Numbered from the stretch's first letter, positions 36,825 to 45,952 are shown. The stretch is DNA of 64,000 bases from an uncultured Spirochaetales bacterium (GCA_934276485.1 CAKQTE010000040.1:1-64000), one strand, 5' to 3'. Notes: a model not told the origin generated them from the sequence alone. Translations and numbers: made by a program.

Positions 36825-36949
36825 TGCATAAATATTCAGACACTCTGATGAATATTTATTCAGAAATGGGGTAAAAACACAGAAAAATAGAATTTTTATT
36901 AATTTTTTCATAAAAACTATTGAATAATATTTCATAAAGTATGTATATA
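36825..36949 (+). promoter_or_regulatory. Two ARG-box-like sites and promoter of the amino-acid ABC operon
   Basis: TGAATATTTATTCA (36849-36862) is a perfect match to the ArgR box TGAAT-WWWW-ATTCA. TGCATAAATATTCA (36825-36838) is a second copy with one mismatch, 24 bases centre to centre. Downstream TTGAAT (36920-36925), 18 bases, TATATA (36944-36949) is a plausible promoter, and AAGGAG precedes the first gene. ArgR itself is not encoded in the window. Confidence 0.6.
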
Positions 36950-36990
36950 TATACAAGAATTCTTAAAAGCATTATTTAAGGAGTAGGATT

Positions 36991-37809
36991 ATGAAAAAGG
37001 TATCTAAAGTTGTTATTTTGGCATTGGCATTTTTGCTTTTCTCTTCAACAGTTTTATTTGCAAATGGTGCAAAGGAAAGTGGTTCAGTATTAGCTAAGAT
37101 CAAGCAGAGCGGAAAGCTTGTCGTTGGAACAGAAGCTCAGTATGCTCCTTATGAATTTAAAGATGCAAATGCAAATATCGTAGGATGCGATATGTTCCTC
37201 GCAAAGGAAATTGCTGATCATCTTGGCGTTAAGCTAGAGATTGTTGATATGGCATTTGATGGACTCATTCCAGCTATTCAGTCTGGTCAGATTGATATTA
37301 GTATTGCTGCATTCACAAACACTCCAGAACGTGCAGAAATTGTTGATTTTTCGGATATCTACGAAGAGAGCATTCAATATCTAGTTGTAGCTGCTGGAAA
37401 CGAGGATGTTTATACTTCTGTTGATTCTCTTGCAGGTAAGAAAGTAGGTGCTCAGAGGGGAACATTGCAGTCACAGCTTATCAAGAAGGTATTTACTAAG
37501 TCTGAGCTATTTGAACTTGCAAAGTATCCAGAGCTTGCAATCGAGGTTAAGAATGGCAACATTGCAGGTTTGGTAGTAGATGCTGCAGTAGGTGATGCTA
37601 TTGTCGAATCAAGTGATGGAAAGCTTGTAGTATCAAACTATAAATTCGATTCAAAAGAAGCTAGCTACGGAAAATCAATCGTCATCAAGAAGGGGAATGA
37701 GGATCTTGTTGCAGAGATTAACAAGGTAGTACAGAAGGTTCTCTCTGATGGTTCTTACCAGAAGGCTTGGGACGAAGCTGTAGCACTTCAGAAGGAGCTA
37801 GGACTCTAA
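36991..37809 (+). CDS. Polar amino-acid ABC transporter substrate-binding protein
   Basis: A 272-residue exported binding protein (SBP family 3): MKKVSKVVILALAFLLFSSTVLFANGAKES signal peptide, then SGKLVVGTEAQYAPYEFKD (strand and aromatic ligand loop), DMAFDGLIPAIQSGQIDISIAAFTNTPERAEIVDFSD and DAAVGDAIVESS with the acidic residue that reads the ligand amine. There is no lipobox cysteine. The ARG boxes upstream point to arginine or a related basic amino acid, but ligand specificity cannot be proven from sequence. First gene of a three-gene importer. Confidence 0.92.
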   Translation: MKKVSKVVILALAFLLFSSTVLFANGAKESGSVLAKIKQSGKLVVGTEAQYAPYEFKDANANIVGCDMFLAKEIADHLGVKLEIVDMAFDGLIPAIQSGQIDISIAAFTNTPERAEIVDFSDIYEESIQYLVVAAGNEDVYTSVDSLAGKKVGAQRGTLQSQLIKKVFTKSELFELAKYPELAIEVKNGNIAGLVVDAAVGDAIVESSDGKLVVSNYKFDSKEASYGKSIVIKKGNEDLVAEINKVVQKVLSDGSYQKAWDEAVALQKELGL

Positions 37810-37810
37810 T

Positions 37811-38503
37811 ATGGGATTCTTCGAGCAGATCTTTGTATTACTTGATAAGTATTCATTATTCTTTCTAGAGGGTGTGAAGAACACCCTTATCATAGCAGCT
37901 CTCAGCGTTTTGCTGGGAGCAATCTTTGGCACATTGATGGCTATCATGAGAATGTGTAAGATCAAGCCTTTAAGATGGCTTGCTGCTGCGTATATTGAGT
38001 TTGTGCGTGGAACCCCTCTTATGGTTCAATTGATGTTCATTTTCTATGGACTACCAATGGCAGGAATCACATTTCCTGATGTCGCATGGATTCCAAACTT
38101 CTCTCGTTTTATGGCAGGAATCATTGCAATGAGCATGAACAGCTGTGCATATGTAGCAGAGGTAATCAGATCTGGTATCCAGGCTGTTGATGATGGACAG
38201 ATGGAAGCTGCTAGAAGTATTGGTTACAAGTATGGAGAGGCAATGCGTCTTGTAATTCTTCCACAGGCTATCAAGAACATCCTTCCAGCTCTTGGAAATG
38301 AGTTCGTTACTGTAATCAAGGAATCTTCAATTGTATCTGTAATCGGTATTGCAGACTTGATGTTCAGAACAAACGATGTTATCGCAGTTACATATAGAAG
38401 CCTTCCTTGTTTGGCAATTGCTGCTTGTATATACTTTATCTTGACTTTCCTAAGCAGCAGATTGATTGGCTTGTTTGAAAAGAGGATGAAACATGACAGA
38501 TAA
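37811..38503 (+). CDS. Polar amino-acid ABC transporter permease (HisM/GlnP family)
   Basis: A 230-residue inner-membrane permease with five helices. The EAA coupling motif EAARSIGYKYGEAMRLVILPQAIKNILPALGNEFV is complete near residues 136-170; MMEFVRGTPLMVQLMFIFYG-like FVRGTPLMVQLMF near 66-78 is the family hallmark. It starts one base after the binding-protein gene stop and overlaps the ATPase gene by 11 bases. Confidence 0.93.
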   Translation: MGFFEQIFVLLDKYSLFFLEGVKNTLIIAALSVLLGAIFGTLMAIMRMCKIKPLRWLAAAYIEFVRGTPLMVQLMFIFYGLPMAGITFPDVAWIPNFSRFMAGIIAMSMNSCAYVAEVIRSGIQAVDDGQMEAARSIGYKYGEAMRLVILPQAIKNILPALGNEFVTVIKESSIVSVIGIADLMFRTNDVIAVTYRSLPCLAIAACIYFILTFLSSRLIGLFEKRMKHDR

Positions 38504-39230
38504 GAGCATTATTCAAGTAAAAGATCTATATAAGAGCTTTGGTTCCCTGCAGGTCTTGAATGGAATCTCAACAGAATTCAAGGAACAGCAGGTTGTTTCC
38601 ATGATCGGTCCTTCTGGTGGTGGAAAGAGTACTTTCTTGAGATGTTTGAATCTTTTGGAAACTCCAACATCTGGCCAGATTATCTTTGACGGAGTGGACC
38701 TATGCGCAAAGAAGGTCGATATCAACAAGCATCGTCAGAAAATCGGTATGGTTTTCCAGCATTTCAATCTATTCAATAACATGAATGTATTGAAAAACCT
38801 TACTTCCGCTCCAATTAGAATCAAAGGCATGAGTAAGGAAGAGGCTGAGGCTAAGGCCGTAGACTTTCTAAAGCGTATGGGACTAGAGGACAAGGTCAAT
38901 AACTATCCAAGTCAGCTCTCTGGTGGACAGAAGCAGAGAATTGCTATCGTAAGATCTTTGATGATGGAGCCAGAGGTAATGCTTTTTGATGAGCCTACTA
39001 GTGCATTGGACCCTGAGATGATCGGGGAGGTACTGGATGTAATGAAGGACCTTGCCAATGAAGGTATGACAATGATCATTGTTACTCACGAAATGCGTTT
39101 TGCTCGCGAAGTCAGTGACAGGGTCTTGTTCTTGGACGGTGGAAAGATCGATGAAGATAGACCTGCAGAGGAGTTCTTCTCAGATCCTCATAGCCCAAGA
39201 CTCATTAGCTTCTTGGAGAAAGTTCTATAA
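38493..39230 (+). CDS. Polar amino-acid ABC transporter ATP-binding protein (GlnQ/ArtP type)
   Basis: A 245-residue ATPase with Walker A GPSGGGKST at residues 39-47, Q-loop VFQHFNLFNNMNV near 85-97, signature LSGGQKQR near 141-148, Walker B VMLFDEPTSALD near 160-171 and switch H in IIVTHEMRFAREV. The HFNLFNN sequence after the Q-loop is typical of polar amino-acid importers. Last of three overlapping genes. Confidence 0.93.
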   Translation: MTDKSIIQVKDLYKSFGSLQVLNGISTEFKEQQVVSMIGPSGGGKSTFLRCLNLLETPTSGQIIFDGVDLCAKKVDINKHRQKIGMVFQHFNLFNNMNVLKNLTSAPIRIKGMSKEEAEAKAVDFLKRMGLEDKVNNYPSQLSGGQKQRIAIVRSLMMEPEVMLFDEPTSALDPEMIGEVLDVMKDLANEGMTMIIVTHEMRFAREVSDRVLFLDGGKIDEDRPAEEFFSDPHSPRLISFLEKVL

Positions 39231-39265
39231 AGCAAATAATACAACTTAGATAATCATATATATTC

Positions 39266-39290
39266 AGGCCTCTTAGCGGGGCCTTCTATT
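39266..39290 (+). terminator. Weak terminator after the ABC importer
   Basis: AGGCC (39266-39270) and GGCCT (39280-39284), then TCTATT. The short stem and poor U run suggest partial read-through into the aminotransferase. Confidence 0.45.
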
Positions 39291-39322
39291 AAATACTTTT
39301 GTTTCGAAATATGGAGAAAACT

Positions 39323-40501
39323 ATGCCAATATTGAGTGAAAGAGTAGGAACATTTACAGATTCTGTTATCAGAAGAATGACACGTATAAGTGACGCATGC
39401 CCAGGAAGTATCAATCTATCACAAGGTTTTCCTGACTTTGATCCTCCACATGAGCTACTTGATAGCCTAGAGAAAGTTGCTCACACTGGTCCTCATCAAT
39501 ACTCAATAACATATGGGGCTGAGAACTTCCGAGAAGCTCTTGCAAAGAAAGTAAGAAAATCAATGAATAGGGATATCAATCCAGAGACTGAGATTTGCGT
39601 TACCTGCGGTGGCACAGAGGCTATGATGTGCACGATGATGACAATTTGCAATCCTGGAGATAAAGTCTTGGTTTTTTCCCCATTCTATGAAAACTATGGC
39701 GCTGATGCGATTTTATCTGGTGCAACTCCTATATTCATTCCTCTTGAGCCTCCTACATATTCATTTGAAATTCAGAAAGTAGAAGATGGCTTCAAACAAG
39801 GCGCGAAAGCTATCATTGTTTGCAATCCTTCAAATCCTTGTGGAAAGGTATTTACTCGTGAGGAGTTGAGTCAAATAGGAGAGCTTGCTTTGAAATACGA
39901 TGCTTTTGTTGTTACAGATGAAGTCTATGAACACATCATCTATGAACCATATAAGCATATTTCTGTGGCATCTCTTCCTGGTATGTTTGATCACACTATT
40001 ACATGTAATTCACTGTCAAAGACATATTCGATCACAGGTTGGCGTCTTGGATATATCATAGGGCCAGAGTCTGTGATAGAGGGTGCAAAGAAAGTTCATG
40101 ATTTCTTGACTGTTGGAGCAGCAGCTCCTCTGCAGGAAGCAGCGGTAGCTGGTCTTACGCTACCAGAAAGTTACTATGAAGATCTTGGACACCTATACAC
40201 AGAGAAGAGAGAATACTTCTTGTCTGGACTAGACAGAATTGGTTTGAAGCATAACACTCCACAGGGCTCGTACTTTGTTCTCGTTGATATTTCAGACTTT
40301 CTAGCACTTGAACAATTCTCTGGTTGGACAGATTTGGAGTTCTGTGAATGGATGATCAAGGAAATTGGTGTTGCAGCTGTTCCTGGTTCAAGTTTCTTCA
40401 GAGAAGATGTAAACAATCTTATTAGACTTCATTTTGCCCGCAGCAAGGAAACGCTTAAAGAAGCTCTATCAAGATTGGAAAAGCTTGGTGCTTTGCTATA
40501 A
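39323..40501 (+). CDS. Pyridoxal-phosphate aminotransferase class I/II
   Basis: A 392-residue fold-type I aminotransferase, starting MPILSERVGTFTDSVIRRMT; GGAG lies 6 bases before this ATG, better than the upstream in-frame starts at 39299 and 39311. The catalytic lysine is K233 in NSLSKTYSITGWRLGY; NPSNPCGKVF near 165 and DEVYEH near 200 bind the cofactor and the C-terminal RLHFARS supplies the carboxylate arginine. SQGFPDFDPP near 35 fits the aspartate/kynurenine subgroup. It follows the importer within 95 bases and probably uses an imported amino acid; the precise one is unknown. Confidence 0.9.
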   Translation: MPILSERVGTFTDSVIRRMTRISDACPGSINLSQGFPDFDPPHELLDSLEKVAHTGPHQYSITYGAENFREALAKKVRKSMNRDINPETEICVTCGGTEAMMCTMMTICNPGDKVLVFSPFYENYGADAILSGATPIFIPLEPPTYSFEIQKVEDGFKQGAKAIIVCNPSNPCGKVFTREELSQIGELALKYDAFVVTDEVYEHIIYEPYKHISVASLPGMFDHTITCNSLSKTYSITGWRLGYIIGPESVIEGAKKVHDFLTVGAAAPLQEAAVAGLTLPESYYEDLGHLYTEKREYFLSGLDRIGLKHNTPQGSYFVLVDISDFLALEQFSGWTDLEFCEWMIKEIGVAAVPGSSFFREDVNNLIRLHFARSKETLKEALSRLEKLGALL

Positions 40502-40522
40502 CGATTTTGCGTCTAATGATTC

Positions 40523-41824
40523 TTAAACAAGAGAATCATCGAGTAGAAAATCGATTATTCCTATATTTAGAATGCCTTGTTCATCGTACCAGCGTTTTCT
40601 TATATCGTGACGTACGATGATCTTGGGAAATGAATCTCCTGTCAATGAAAATGGCTTGTTTTCAGTGATTGCTTTCTCGTCAGATCCTAGAGCGTATGCT
40701 GATTGTATATAAGTTTTTTTGCCACCACGAGTTGCAATAAAATCAATCTCCCTTGCTCTCTGTTTAGGTTTCCCATTTCCATCTTTCTCATAGTCATAGA
40801 CAATGCCAATATCTACAGCACACTCACGGATAATTAATTCATTGTATATGATATTCTCCATGATATGAGTCATCTCTTGCTGCCTGAATCCAATACGAGC
40901 ATTTCTTAGGCCAACATCCTCTGAGTAGTATTTATTTGGGTAGTCAAAGTAGTTTTTGCCTTTAACATCATAGCGTTTGCACTCTGAAAACAAAAAGGCA
41001 TCCGATAGATGATTTATATATGACTTAATTGTATTTAGTGATACAAGTTCATCTCCATTTCTTCTTTGTTTTGTATTTATTGCATCTGCAACTTTCGTAG
41101 GATTTGTCAAAGAGCCAATAGAAGAACAAAGAAGATCCAAAACAGAAGAAAGAACGTCTTCTCTTTTGATGTGTTTTCGTTCGACAATGTCTTTCAAATA
41201 CACTTCTTGAAAAAGAGATTGCAAATAGTTCATCTTTGCACTTTCTGTTGTTCTTGAAAGGAGCAGGGGCATTCCTCCATAGAATGCATATTCATCGAAT
41301 GCATCTTGTTTGTCGCCACCGACAGAATTGTAGTATTCAGAGAAACTTAATGGATGGACTCTGATCTCGTCACTTCTTCCTCTGAATTCTGTCAGAATGT
41401 CAGAGGATAGCATCTTGGAATTGCTTCCTGTTACATAGATGTCCAAATTGGGCAAGGATCTCAAATCATTGAGGGCATCATAGAATGTAATCCTTTTGCC
41501 ATCTTTGTTGTATGGATTTGCCACTTCATCAGACATTTGAATCTCATCTACAAATAAATAGTATTCTTCAGATTTCCCTTCTACGATTGAACGCACGAAA
41601 GATGCAAGCTCCAATGGATTTCTATAGCGAATGTCTTTTGCTAGATCAAGTTCAAATGAAAGAATGTGACTTTTATCGACGCCTTGTTCTAGTAGATAGT
41701 TATAAAAGATATTGTGGAGAAGGTAGGACTTGCCACATCTTCTAATACCGGTAATAACTTTTACCTGTCCATCCCGCATGTATGAGATTAGTTTATTCAA
41801 ATAGCAATCTCGTTTAACTTCCAT
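40523..41824 (-). CDS. AAA ATPase with DUF4143 C-terminal domain
   Basis: A 433-residue ATPase of the AAA_14/DUF4143 family. Walker A GIRRCGKS at residues 26-33, Walker B YYLFVDEIQM near 95, sensor IYVTGSNSKML near 133, FRGRSDEIRVHPLSFSEY near 148, and the C-terminal EIDFIATRGGKKTYIQ nuclease-like motif near 365-380. It is typically a multi-copy gene of gut bacteria without a proven function. GGAGTGCTGTT precedes the ATG. Convergent with the aminotransferase; hairpin ATGATTCT/AGAATCAT (40516-40539) overlaps its 3' end. Confidence 0.88.
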   Translation of the reverse strand: MEVKRDCYLNKLISYMRDGQVKVITGIRRCGKSYLLHNIFYNYLLEQGVDKSHILSFELDLAKDIRYRNPLELASFVRSIVEGKSEEYYLFVDEIQMSDEVANPYNKDGKRITFYDALNDLRSLPNLDIYVTGSNSKMLSSDILTEFRGRSDEIRVHPLSFSEYYNSVGGDKQDAFDEYAFYGGMPLLLSRTTESAKMNYLQSLFQEVYLKDIVERKHIKREDVLSSVLDLLCSSIGSLTNPTKVADAINTKQRRNGDELVSLNTIKSYINHLSDAFLFSECKRYDVKGKNYFDYPNKYYSEDVGLRNARIGFRQQEMTHIMENIIYNELIIRECAVDIGIVYDYEKDGNGKPKQRAREIDFIATRGGKKTYIQSAYALGSDEKAITENKPFSLTGDSFPKIIVRHDIRKRWYDEQGILNIGIIDFLLDDSLV

Positions 41825-41927
41825 AACAGCACTCCATTGAAATCTTCTCTAGTAAATTGTACTACATTTCAATAGAAAAGCATATTATTTTCTAAAAGAC
41901 CGTAATTGTGATATAGAATTTGATAAT

Positions 41928-41971
41928 TCCATTGAAAAGTAAGCAAGAAAACTTGCCAAGTTTTCAATGGA
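41928..41971 (-). repeat. Nested inverted repeat between the MATE and DUF4143 genes
   Basis: TCCATTGAAAA (41928-41938) and TTTTCAATGGA (41961-41971) are a perfect 11-base inverted repeat; inside it GCAAG-AAAA-CTTGC (41943-41956) forms a second hairpin. It lies directly after the stop codon of the leftward MATE gene's opposite flank and upstream of no promoter I can see. A further CCATTGAAA copy is at about 41837. It could be a terminator or an operator of the ATPase gene. Confidence 0.55.
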
Positions 41972-41980
41972 GATAATCTG

Positions 41981-43381
41981 CTACTGGGCAAGAACCGTAT
42001 TTAGCCAATTGCCTCTAATTAATCTATATAGGAATATGATACCTCTGAAGCATAGTTCTATTGTCATTGAAATCCATACTCCGACAACACCGAATTGTCT
42101 TGTGAACAAAAGGACAGTTAGAACTCTTACGCCCCACATCGATACTAGGTTCATATAGAAAGGAACCTTGCTGTCACCAGCACCACGAAGTGCTCCGATA
42201 GCAACTATACTTACTGCAAATAGAGGCTCTGAGAAAGAAACAATCTTCAAGACTCTGGAACCAAGTTCTATTACTTCCTGATCATGTGTCAAAAGACCTG
42301 TTAAGAATGGTGCGAAATAGAATAGAAGGGATGCTGTTACAACAACCAATAGAAATGACATCAATACAGATAGATATGCAAAACGCTTTGCCATATCTTT
42401 TCGTCCTGCACCCAAGCTTTGTCCTACCATTGCAGTGGCAGCTGATGAAATTCCATATGCAGGAAGATAGCAAATACCTTCTGTCTGTACTGCAACGTAG
42501 TTACTTGCAATTGCGACAGCGCCCATGGATGCAACAACGCCAGTAAGGACTATCTGAGCTAGCGATATTGTGATTCTTTCTAGTGCAGATGGAGTTGCTA
42601 TATATGCAAGATTCTTCATTGTGCTTTTCCTAAAATGCCAATCATCATCCTTCGTAAGCTTCAATACACCTTTTCCCTTGATAGTGAACAAGAACAATAT
42701 GATCGCTGTTGTTGCCATCGCAAGTCCTGTTCCAAGGCTAGCTCCCTTAATACCCATGCCAGCGCCATATAGTGTGATTCCTCCAACTTCTCTTGTTTGA
42801 TAGATGAAGATCAAATTGAATATAACATCCAGCACACACATTCCGATATTCATCAATGAAGGCAATAGGATATTGCCACTACATCTGAGAATCGATGAAT
42901 ATAGAGCAGATGCAAGCGAGAATGGCAAGAAGAGAGCGTAGATCTGGAAATAAGCTGTAGCATTGGCTCTTAGAGCTTCTTCTGCTCCCAACATCTTTGG
43001 TAGCCCAAATCCAATAAGGTATGCAATAAAGGCTAGAAGAATGCCGAAATACACATTGAACTTTATAGCTTGGCACAAAACAGAGCGTGCATCCTTGTTC
43101 TTTCCTGCACCAATCATCTGAGCAACTTGTACAGAGAATCCTATTGCGACTGCACTTGTGATTCCTCCAATAAGCCATGTGGAGGATGCTACAACTCCAA
43201 TGGAAGCTGTTGCTTCATGGCCAAGAGAACCAACCATCGCAGTATCGATATAGCTCATTGCAGTATGAGCAAGCTGCTCGAGTATTGCTGGAGTCGACAG
43301 GGAAAGCACTAGTGCTATTTGTGTGGAAAGTTTTATCTTTGAGCCATTTCTCATTTCCTGGCTTATTTCTAACATCTTCAT
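41981..43381 (-). CDS. MATE family efflux transporter
   Basis: A MATE exporter of about 466 residues from MKMLEISQEMRNGSKIKLSTQIALVLSLSTPAILEQLAHTAMSYIDTAMVG. The open frame extends to 43702 but would run across the divergent FkbM gene; the ATG at 43381 has no ribosome site, yet TTGTCA (43413-43418, complement), a 17-base spacer and TACTAT (43390-43395) place transcription at about this codon, so it is likely leaderless. The start remains ambiguous (43408 is possible). About 12 helices with two repeats; the second half begins TPSALERITISLAQIVLTGVVASMGAVAIA. Confidence 0.85.
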   Translation of the reverse strand: MKMLEISQEMRNGSKIKLSTQIALVLSLSTPAILEQLAHTAMSYIDTAMVGSLGHEATASIGVVASSTWLIGGITSAVAIGFSVQVAQMIGAGKNKDARSVLCQAIKFNVYFGILLAFIAYLIGFGLPKMLGAEEALRANATAYFQIYALFLPFSLASALYSSILRCSGNILLPSLMNIGMCVLDVIFNLIFIYQTREVGGITLYGAGMGIKGASLGTGLAMATTAIILFLFTIKGKGVLKLTKDDDWHFRKSTMKNLAYIATPSALERITISLAQIVLTGVVASMGAVAIASNYVAVQTEGICYLPAYGISSAATAMVGQSLGAGRKDMAKRFAYLSVLMSFLLVVVTASLLFYFAPFLTGLLTHDQEVIELGSRVLKIVSFSEPLFAVSIVAIGALRGAGDSKVPFYMNLVSMWGVRVLTVLLFTRQFGVVGVWISMTIELCFRGIIFLYRLIRGNWLNTVLAQ

Positions 43382-43469
43382 ACTTGTCGATAGTACAGCA
43401 TCTTTCATTCTTTGACAAAGAGATACGACAACTGCTTGTTTTTGTGTATCATTATCTAAGAGGCTTGTT

Positions 43470-44501
43470 TTGGAATTTTGGGAAAGAATAGCAACTAGTG
43501 ATGCACCAATAGTCATATATGGAACCGGAAATGGTGCTGATATGTTTCTTGATGAGGCGGCTGCGCGTGGCATAAGAGTCAATGGCTGCTTTGCATCCGA
43601 TCTCTTTGTGCGCTCAAGGACTTTCAGGGGATTCAAGGTTCTTTCATATAGTGATGCACGCCACATCTTTGGAAAGATGTTCGTTGTGTTGTGCTTTGGC
43701 ACTCACGATCCTCTTGTTATTGCAAATATCCAGAGAATAGCACAGGAAAATGAGCTATATATGCCAGATTTGGTAAGAGATGATGAGGCCAATTTGTTTG
43801 ATCTTAAATATTGCCAAAAGCATAAAGAAGAGATTGAATTTGCATATTCCCTTCTTGCAGACGATATGAGCAGAAAGAGCTTCAAGAGCATCATTGATTA
43901 TAGGATCACAGGAGACATTTCATATCTTTTGGAAGACCAAGTAGATGATATAAGTGCGTGGAAAGAACTTTCGTATGATCAAGATGAAGTATTTGTTGAT
44001 TGCGGAGCATACAATGGAGACACTATCTCTCGCTTTAAATCCATTGTTTCCTCTTATGAGGCTATATATGGCATAGAGCCAGATCGAAAGACATTCAAGA
44101 AGCTTGAGAGAGCAACAGAAGGACTGGACAATCTGAAACTATGCAATGCATTTGTATCAGACTATGTAGGATCAATTCCGTTTGTCAGCGGAAAAGGAAG
44201 GGGCTCTACATATTCAGCTACAGGTGAGCTAATTGATGTTGTGACTGTCGATTCAATCCTAAAAGGATCTCGTGCAACTTTAATCAAATATGATACTGAA
44301 GGCTTTGAAAAAGAAGCTCTAAAGGGGAGCTATGAAACAATATCCAATTATAAGCCGAAGTTGATAGTCTCTGCTTATCATAAGATCCAGGATATATTCA
44401 CGCTTCCTCGTCAAATCTACGAGATGAGACAGGACTATACATTCAAACTCAGAAAATCCAAGAGTATCCCATATTGGGATAGCTGTTATTACATCTATTG
44501 A
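43470..44501 (+). CDS. FkbM family methyltransferase (TTG start)
   Basis: A 343-residue two-part protein. Residues 1-110 form a Rossmann-like, nucleotide-binding-looking domain (VIYGTGNGADMFLDEAAARGIRVNGCFA); residues 165-343 are an FkbM SAM methyltransferase with VFVDCGAYNGDTISRF (SAM loop), YGIEPDRKTF and LIKYDTEGFEKEALKG. Such proteins methylate sugar hydroxyls of glycans or antibiotics. AAGAGG lies six bases before the TTG. Divergent from the MATE gene. The target is unknown; galE downstream fits a surface-glycan role. Confidence 0.85.
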   Translation: MEFWERIATSDAPIVIYGTGNGADMFLDEAAARGIRVNGCFASDLFVRSRTFRGFKVLSYSDARHIFGKMFVVLCFGTHDPLVIANIQRIAQENELYMPDLVRDDEANLFDLKYCQKHKEEIEFAYSLLADDMSRKSFKSIIDYRITGDISYLLEDQVDDISAWKELSYDQDEVFVDCGAYNGDTISRFKSIVSSYEAIYGIEPDRKTFKKLERATEGLDNLKLCNAFVSDYVGSIPFVSGKGRGSTYSATGELIDVVTVDSILKGSRATLIKYDTEGFEKEALKGSYETISNYKPKLIVSAYHKIQDIFTLPRQIYEMRQDYTFKLRKSKSIPYWDSCYYIY

Positions 44502-44537
44502 TTGAACAAAAACTCTTTTTTCTCTATCCTCTTTGGT

Positions 44538-44600
44538 GCGGAGTTCGTACATTCCTGGAAATCCTTCGCATAAGAAAAGAAAACTATAAAGAGGAAATCA
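44538..44600 (+). promoter_or_regulatory. Possible preQ1-I-like riboswitch before the queuosine transporter
   Basis: GCGGAG (44538-44543) pairs with CTTCGC (44564-44569, one G-U); loop TTCC (44552-44555) can pair with GGAA at 44593-44596 across the A-rich tail, giving the H-type pseudoknot layout of preQ1-I riboswitches and covering the ribosome site. The core bases do not match the consensus well, so this is a hypothesis based on layout and on the downstream gene. Confidence 0.35.
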
Positions 44601-45305
44601 ATGAAAGAAAAGAAATCCCTTTCATCCAATGACTACCTAATTTATTTGTCTGTAGTCTATGTCGTTATTGCAGTTACAATGAATATCTTCTGCATGAAGT
44701 CCCTGTCTTTTTCACTACCATTCATAGTTTGTGATGGAGGCTTACTAATTAGCTGGGGCGTATTCTTGATCTCAAATGTCATCGTAGAGGTTTGGGGAGA
44801 GAAAGAATGCGTCAAGATTGTAACATTTGCAACTGTAGTTACATTTGTGATCATGATAATCGGAAGATTGATTGTCTTTATCCCCACTCTTGATGAATAC
44901 ACAGAGCAAGCTGATGCCTTTGCTCGTATATTCTCAAATGGACCTAGGACAATAGTTTCCAGCGTAATTGCATTCTGGGTTGGAAATGTGATAAATGCAC
45001 ATGTAATCATGAAAATCAAGGCATCCATTCCAGAGAATAAGGATAATAAAGCATTGTTCTTCATGCGTTCTGCACTATCAACACTTGTAGGACAGCTTGT
45101 AGATAATGCTATTTTCATGGTTCTTGCATTTGCGCCAATTGGACTATCACTATATGAAATGGCTTGGAAGGATATTTCAAGTTCTGTTTTGTCAGGTACT
45201 GTGATAGAACTAGTAGTAGAAAGCTGTTTTGTACCTTGCATCACGATTCCTTTGACAAAGAAGATTCTAGATGTAAGGAAAAAGGAATCTAAATGCGAGT
45301 ATTAA
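44601..45305 (+). CDS. Queuosine precursor transporter (VUT family, YhhQ/QueT-like)
   Basis: A 234-residue membrane protein with six helices of the VUT/ECF-like queuosine-precursor transporter family. Features: LPFIVCDGGLLISWGVFLISNVIVEVWGEKEC near residues 40-70 and the paired RSALSTLVGQLVDNAIFMVLAF near 150, where the conserved Q-D pair lines the path. It imports queuine or preQ1 for tRNA queuosine. GAGGAAATCA precedes the ATG. The stop lies 13 bases inside the following SDR gene. Confidence 0.9.
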   Translation: MKEKKSLSSNDYLIYLSVVYVVIAVTMNIFCMKSLSFSLPFIVCDGGLLISWGVFLISNVIVEVWGEKECVKIVTFATVVTFVIMIIGRLIVFIPTLDEYTEQADAFARIFSNGPRTIVSSVIAFWVGNVINAHVIMKIKASIPENKDNKALFFMRSALSTLVGQLVDNAIFMVLAFAPIGLSLYEMAWKDISSSVLSGTVIELVVESCFVPCITIPLTKKILDVRKKESKCEY

Positions 45306-45952
45306 TAACTGGAGCATCATCCGGAATTGGTAAGTATTGCGTAAGCTTGTTTATGCATATGGGCTACGAAGTCATTGGTTTGGATATAAAACCACAGACA
45401 ATAGATGGCTACAAGCACTATATTGCTGATATATCAAAGAAGGAAACACTTCCAGATATTTTTGGAGTTGACTATCTGATAAACAACGCTGGAGTCCAGG
45501 CTAGCGTTGATGATATAGATGTCAACTTAAAGGGTACTATCAACGTAACAGAAAAATATGGCATACACGAAGGCATAAAGAGCATCCTCTTTGTTGCATC
45601 TGCGTCTGCTCATACAGGAGCAGAGTTCCCATATTACTCAGCTTCCAAGGGCGGAATGCTAGCATATATGCGCAATGTTGCGCTTCGCGTTGCAAAGTAT
45701 GGTGCAACATGTAACAGCATATCTCCAGGAGGAGTAAAGACAGAGTTGAACAAGCCTGTCATGGAAGATGAGAAGCTTTGGGCTGATATCATGGCTGTAA
45801 CGCCTCTCAAGCGCTGGGCAGAACCAGAGGAGATTGCATCTTGGATATATTTCCTGACTACAATCAACAAGTCATGCACCGGTGAGGATATCCTTATAGA
45901 TAATGGTGAGACTCATCTCAATGCGACATTTATCTGGCCAGATAACGCTTAA
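45293..45952 (+). CDS. Short-chain dehydrogenase/reductase (SDR)
   Basis: A 219-residue SDR with GASSGIGKY (residues 7-15), INNAGVQ near 64, catalytic YSASKGG with Y118 and K122 near 117-124, and SISPGGVKTELNKP near 143. It is shorter than the 240-260 usual in the family, mainly between strands 2 and 4. AAGGA precedes the ATG, which lies inside the transporter gene. The substrate is unknown; its coupling with a queuosine-precursor transporter may be coincidental. Confidence 0.85.
   Translation: MRVLITGASSGIGKYCVSLFMHMGYEVIGLDIKPQTIDGYKHYIADISKKETLPDIFGVDYLINNAGVQASVDDIDVNLKGTINVTEKYGIHEGIKSILFVASASAHTGAEFPYYSASKGGMLAYMRNVALRVAKYGATCNSISPGGVKTELNKPVMEDEKLWADIMAVTPLKRWAEPEEIASWIYFLTTINKSCTGEDILIDNGETHLNATFIWPDNA

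Noticed and set aside
43382..43702. N-terminal extension of the MATE gene over the FkbM gene
   Set aside because: It lies antisense to a good FkbM coding sequence and a MATE protein does not need it; a promoter is found inside it.
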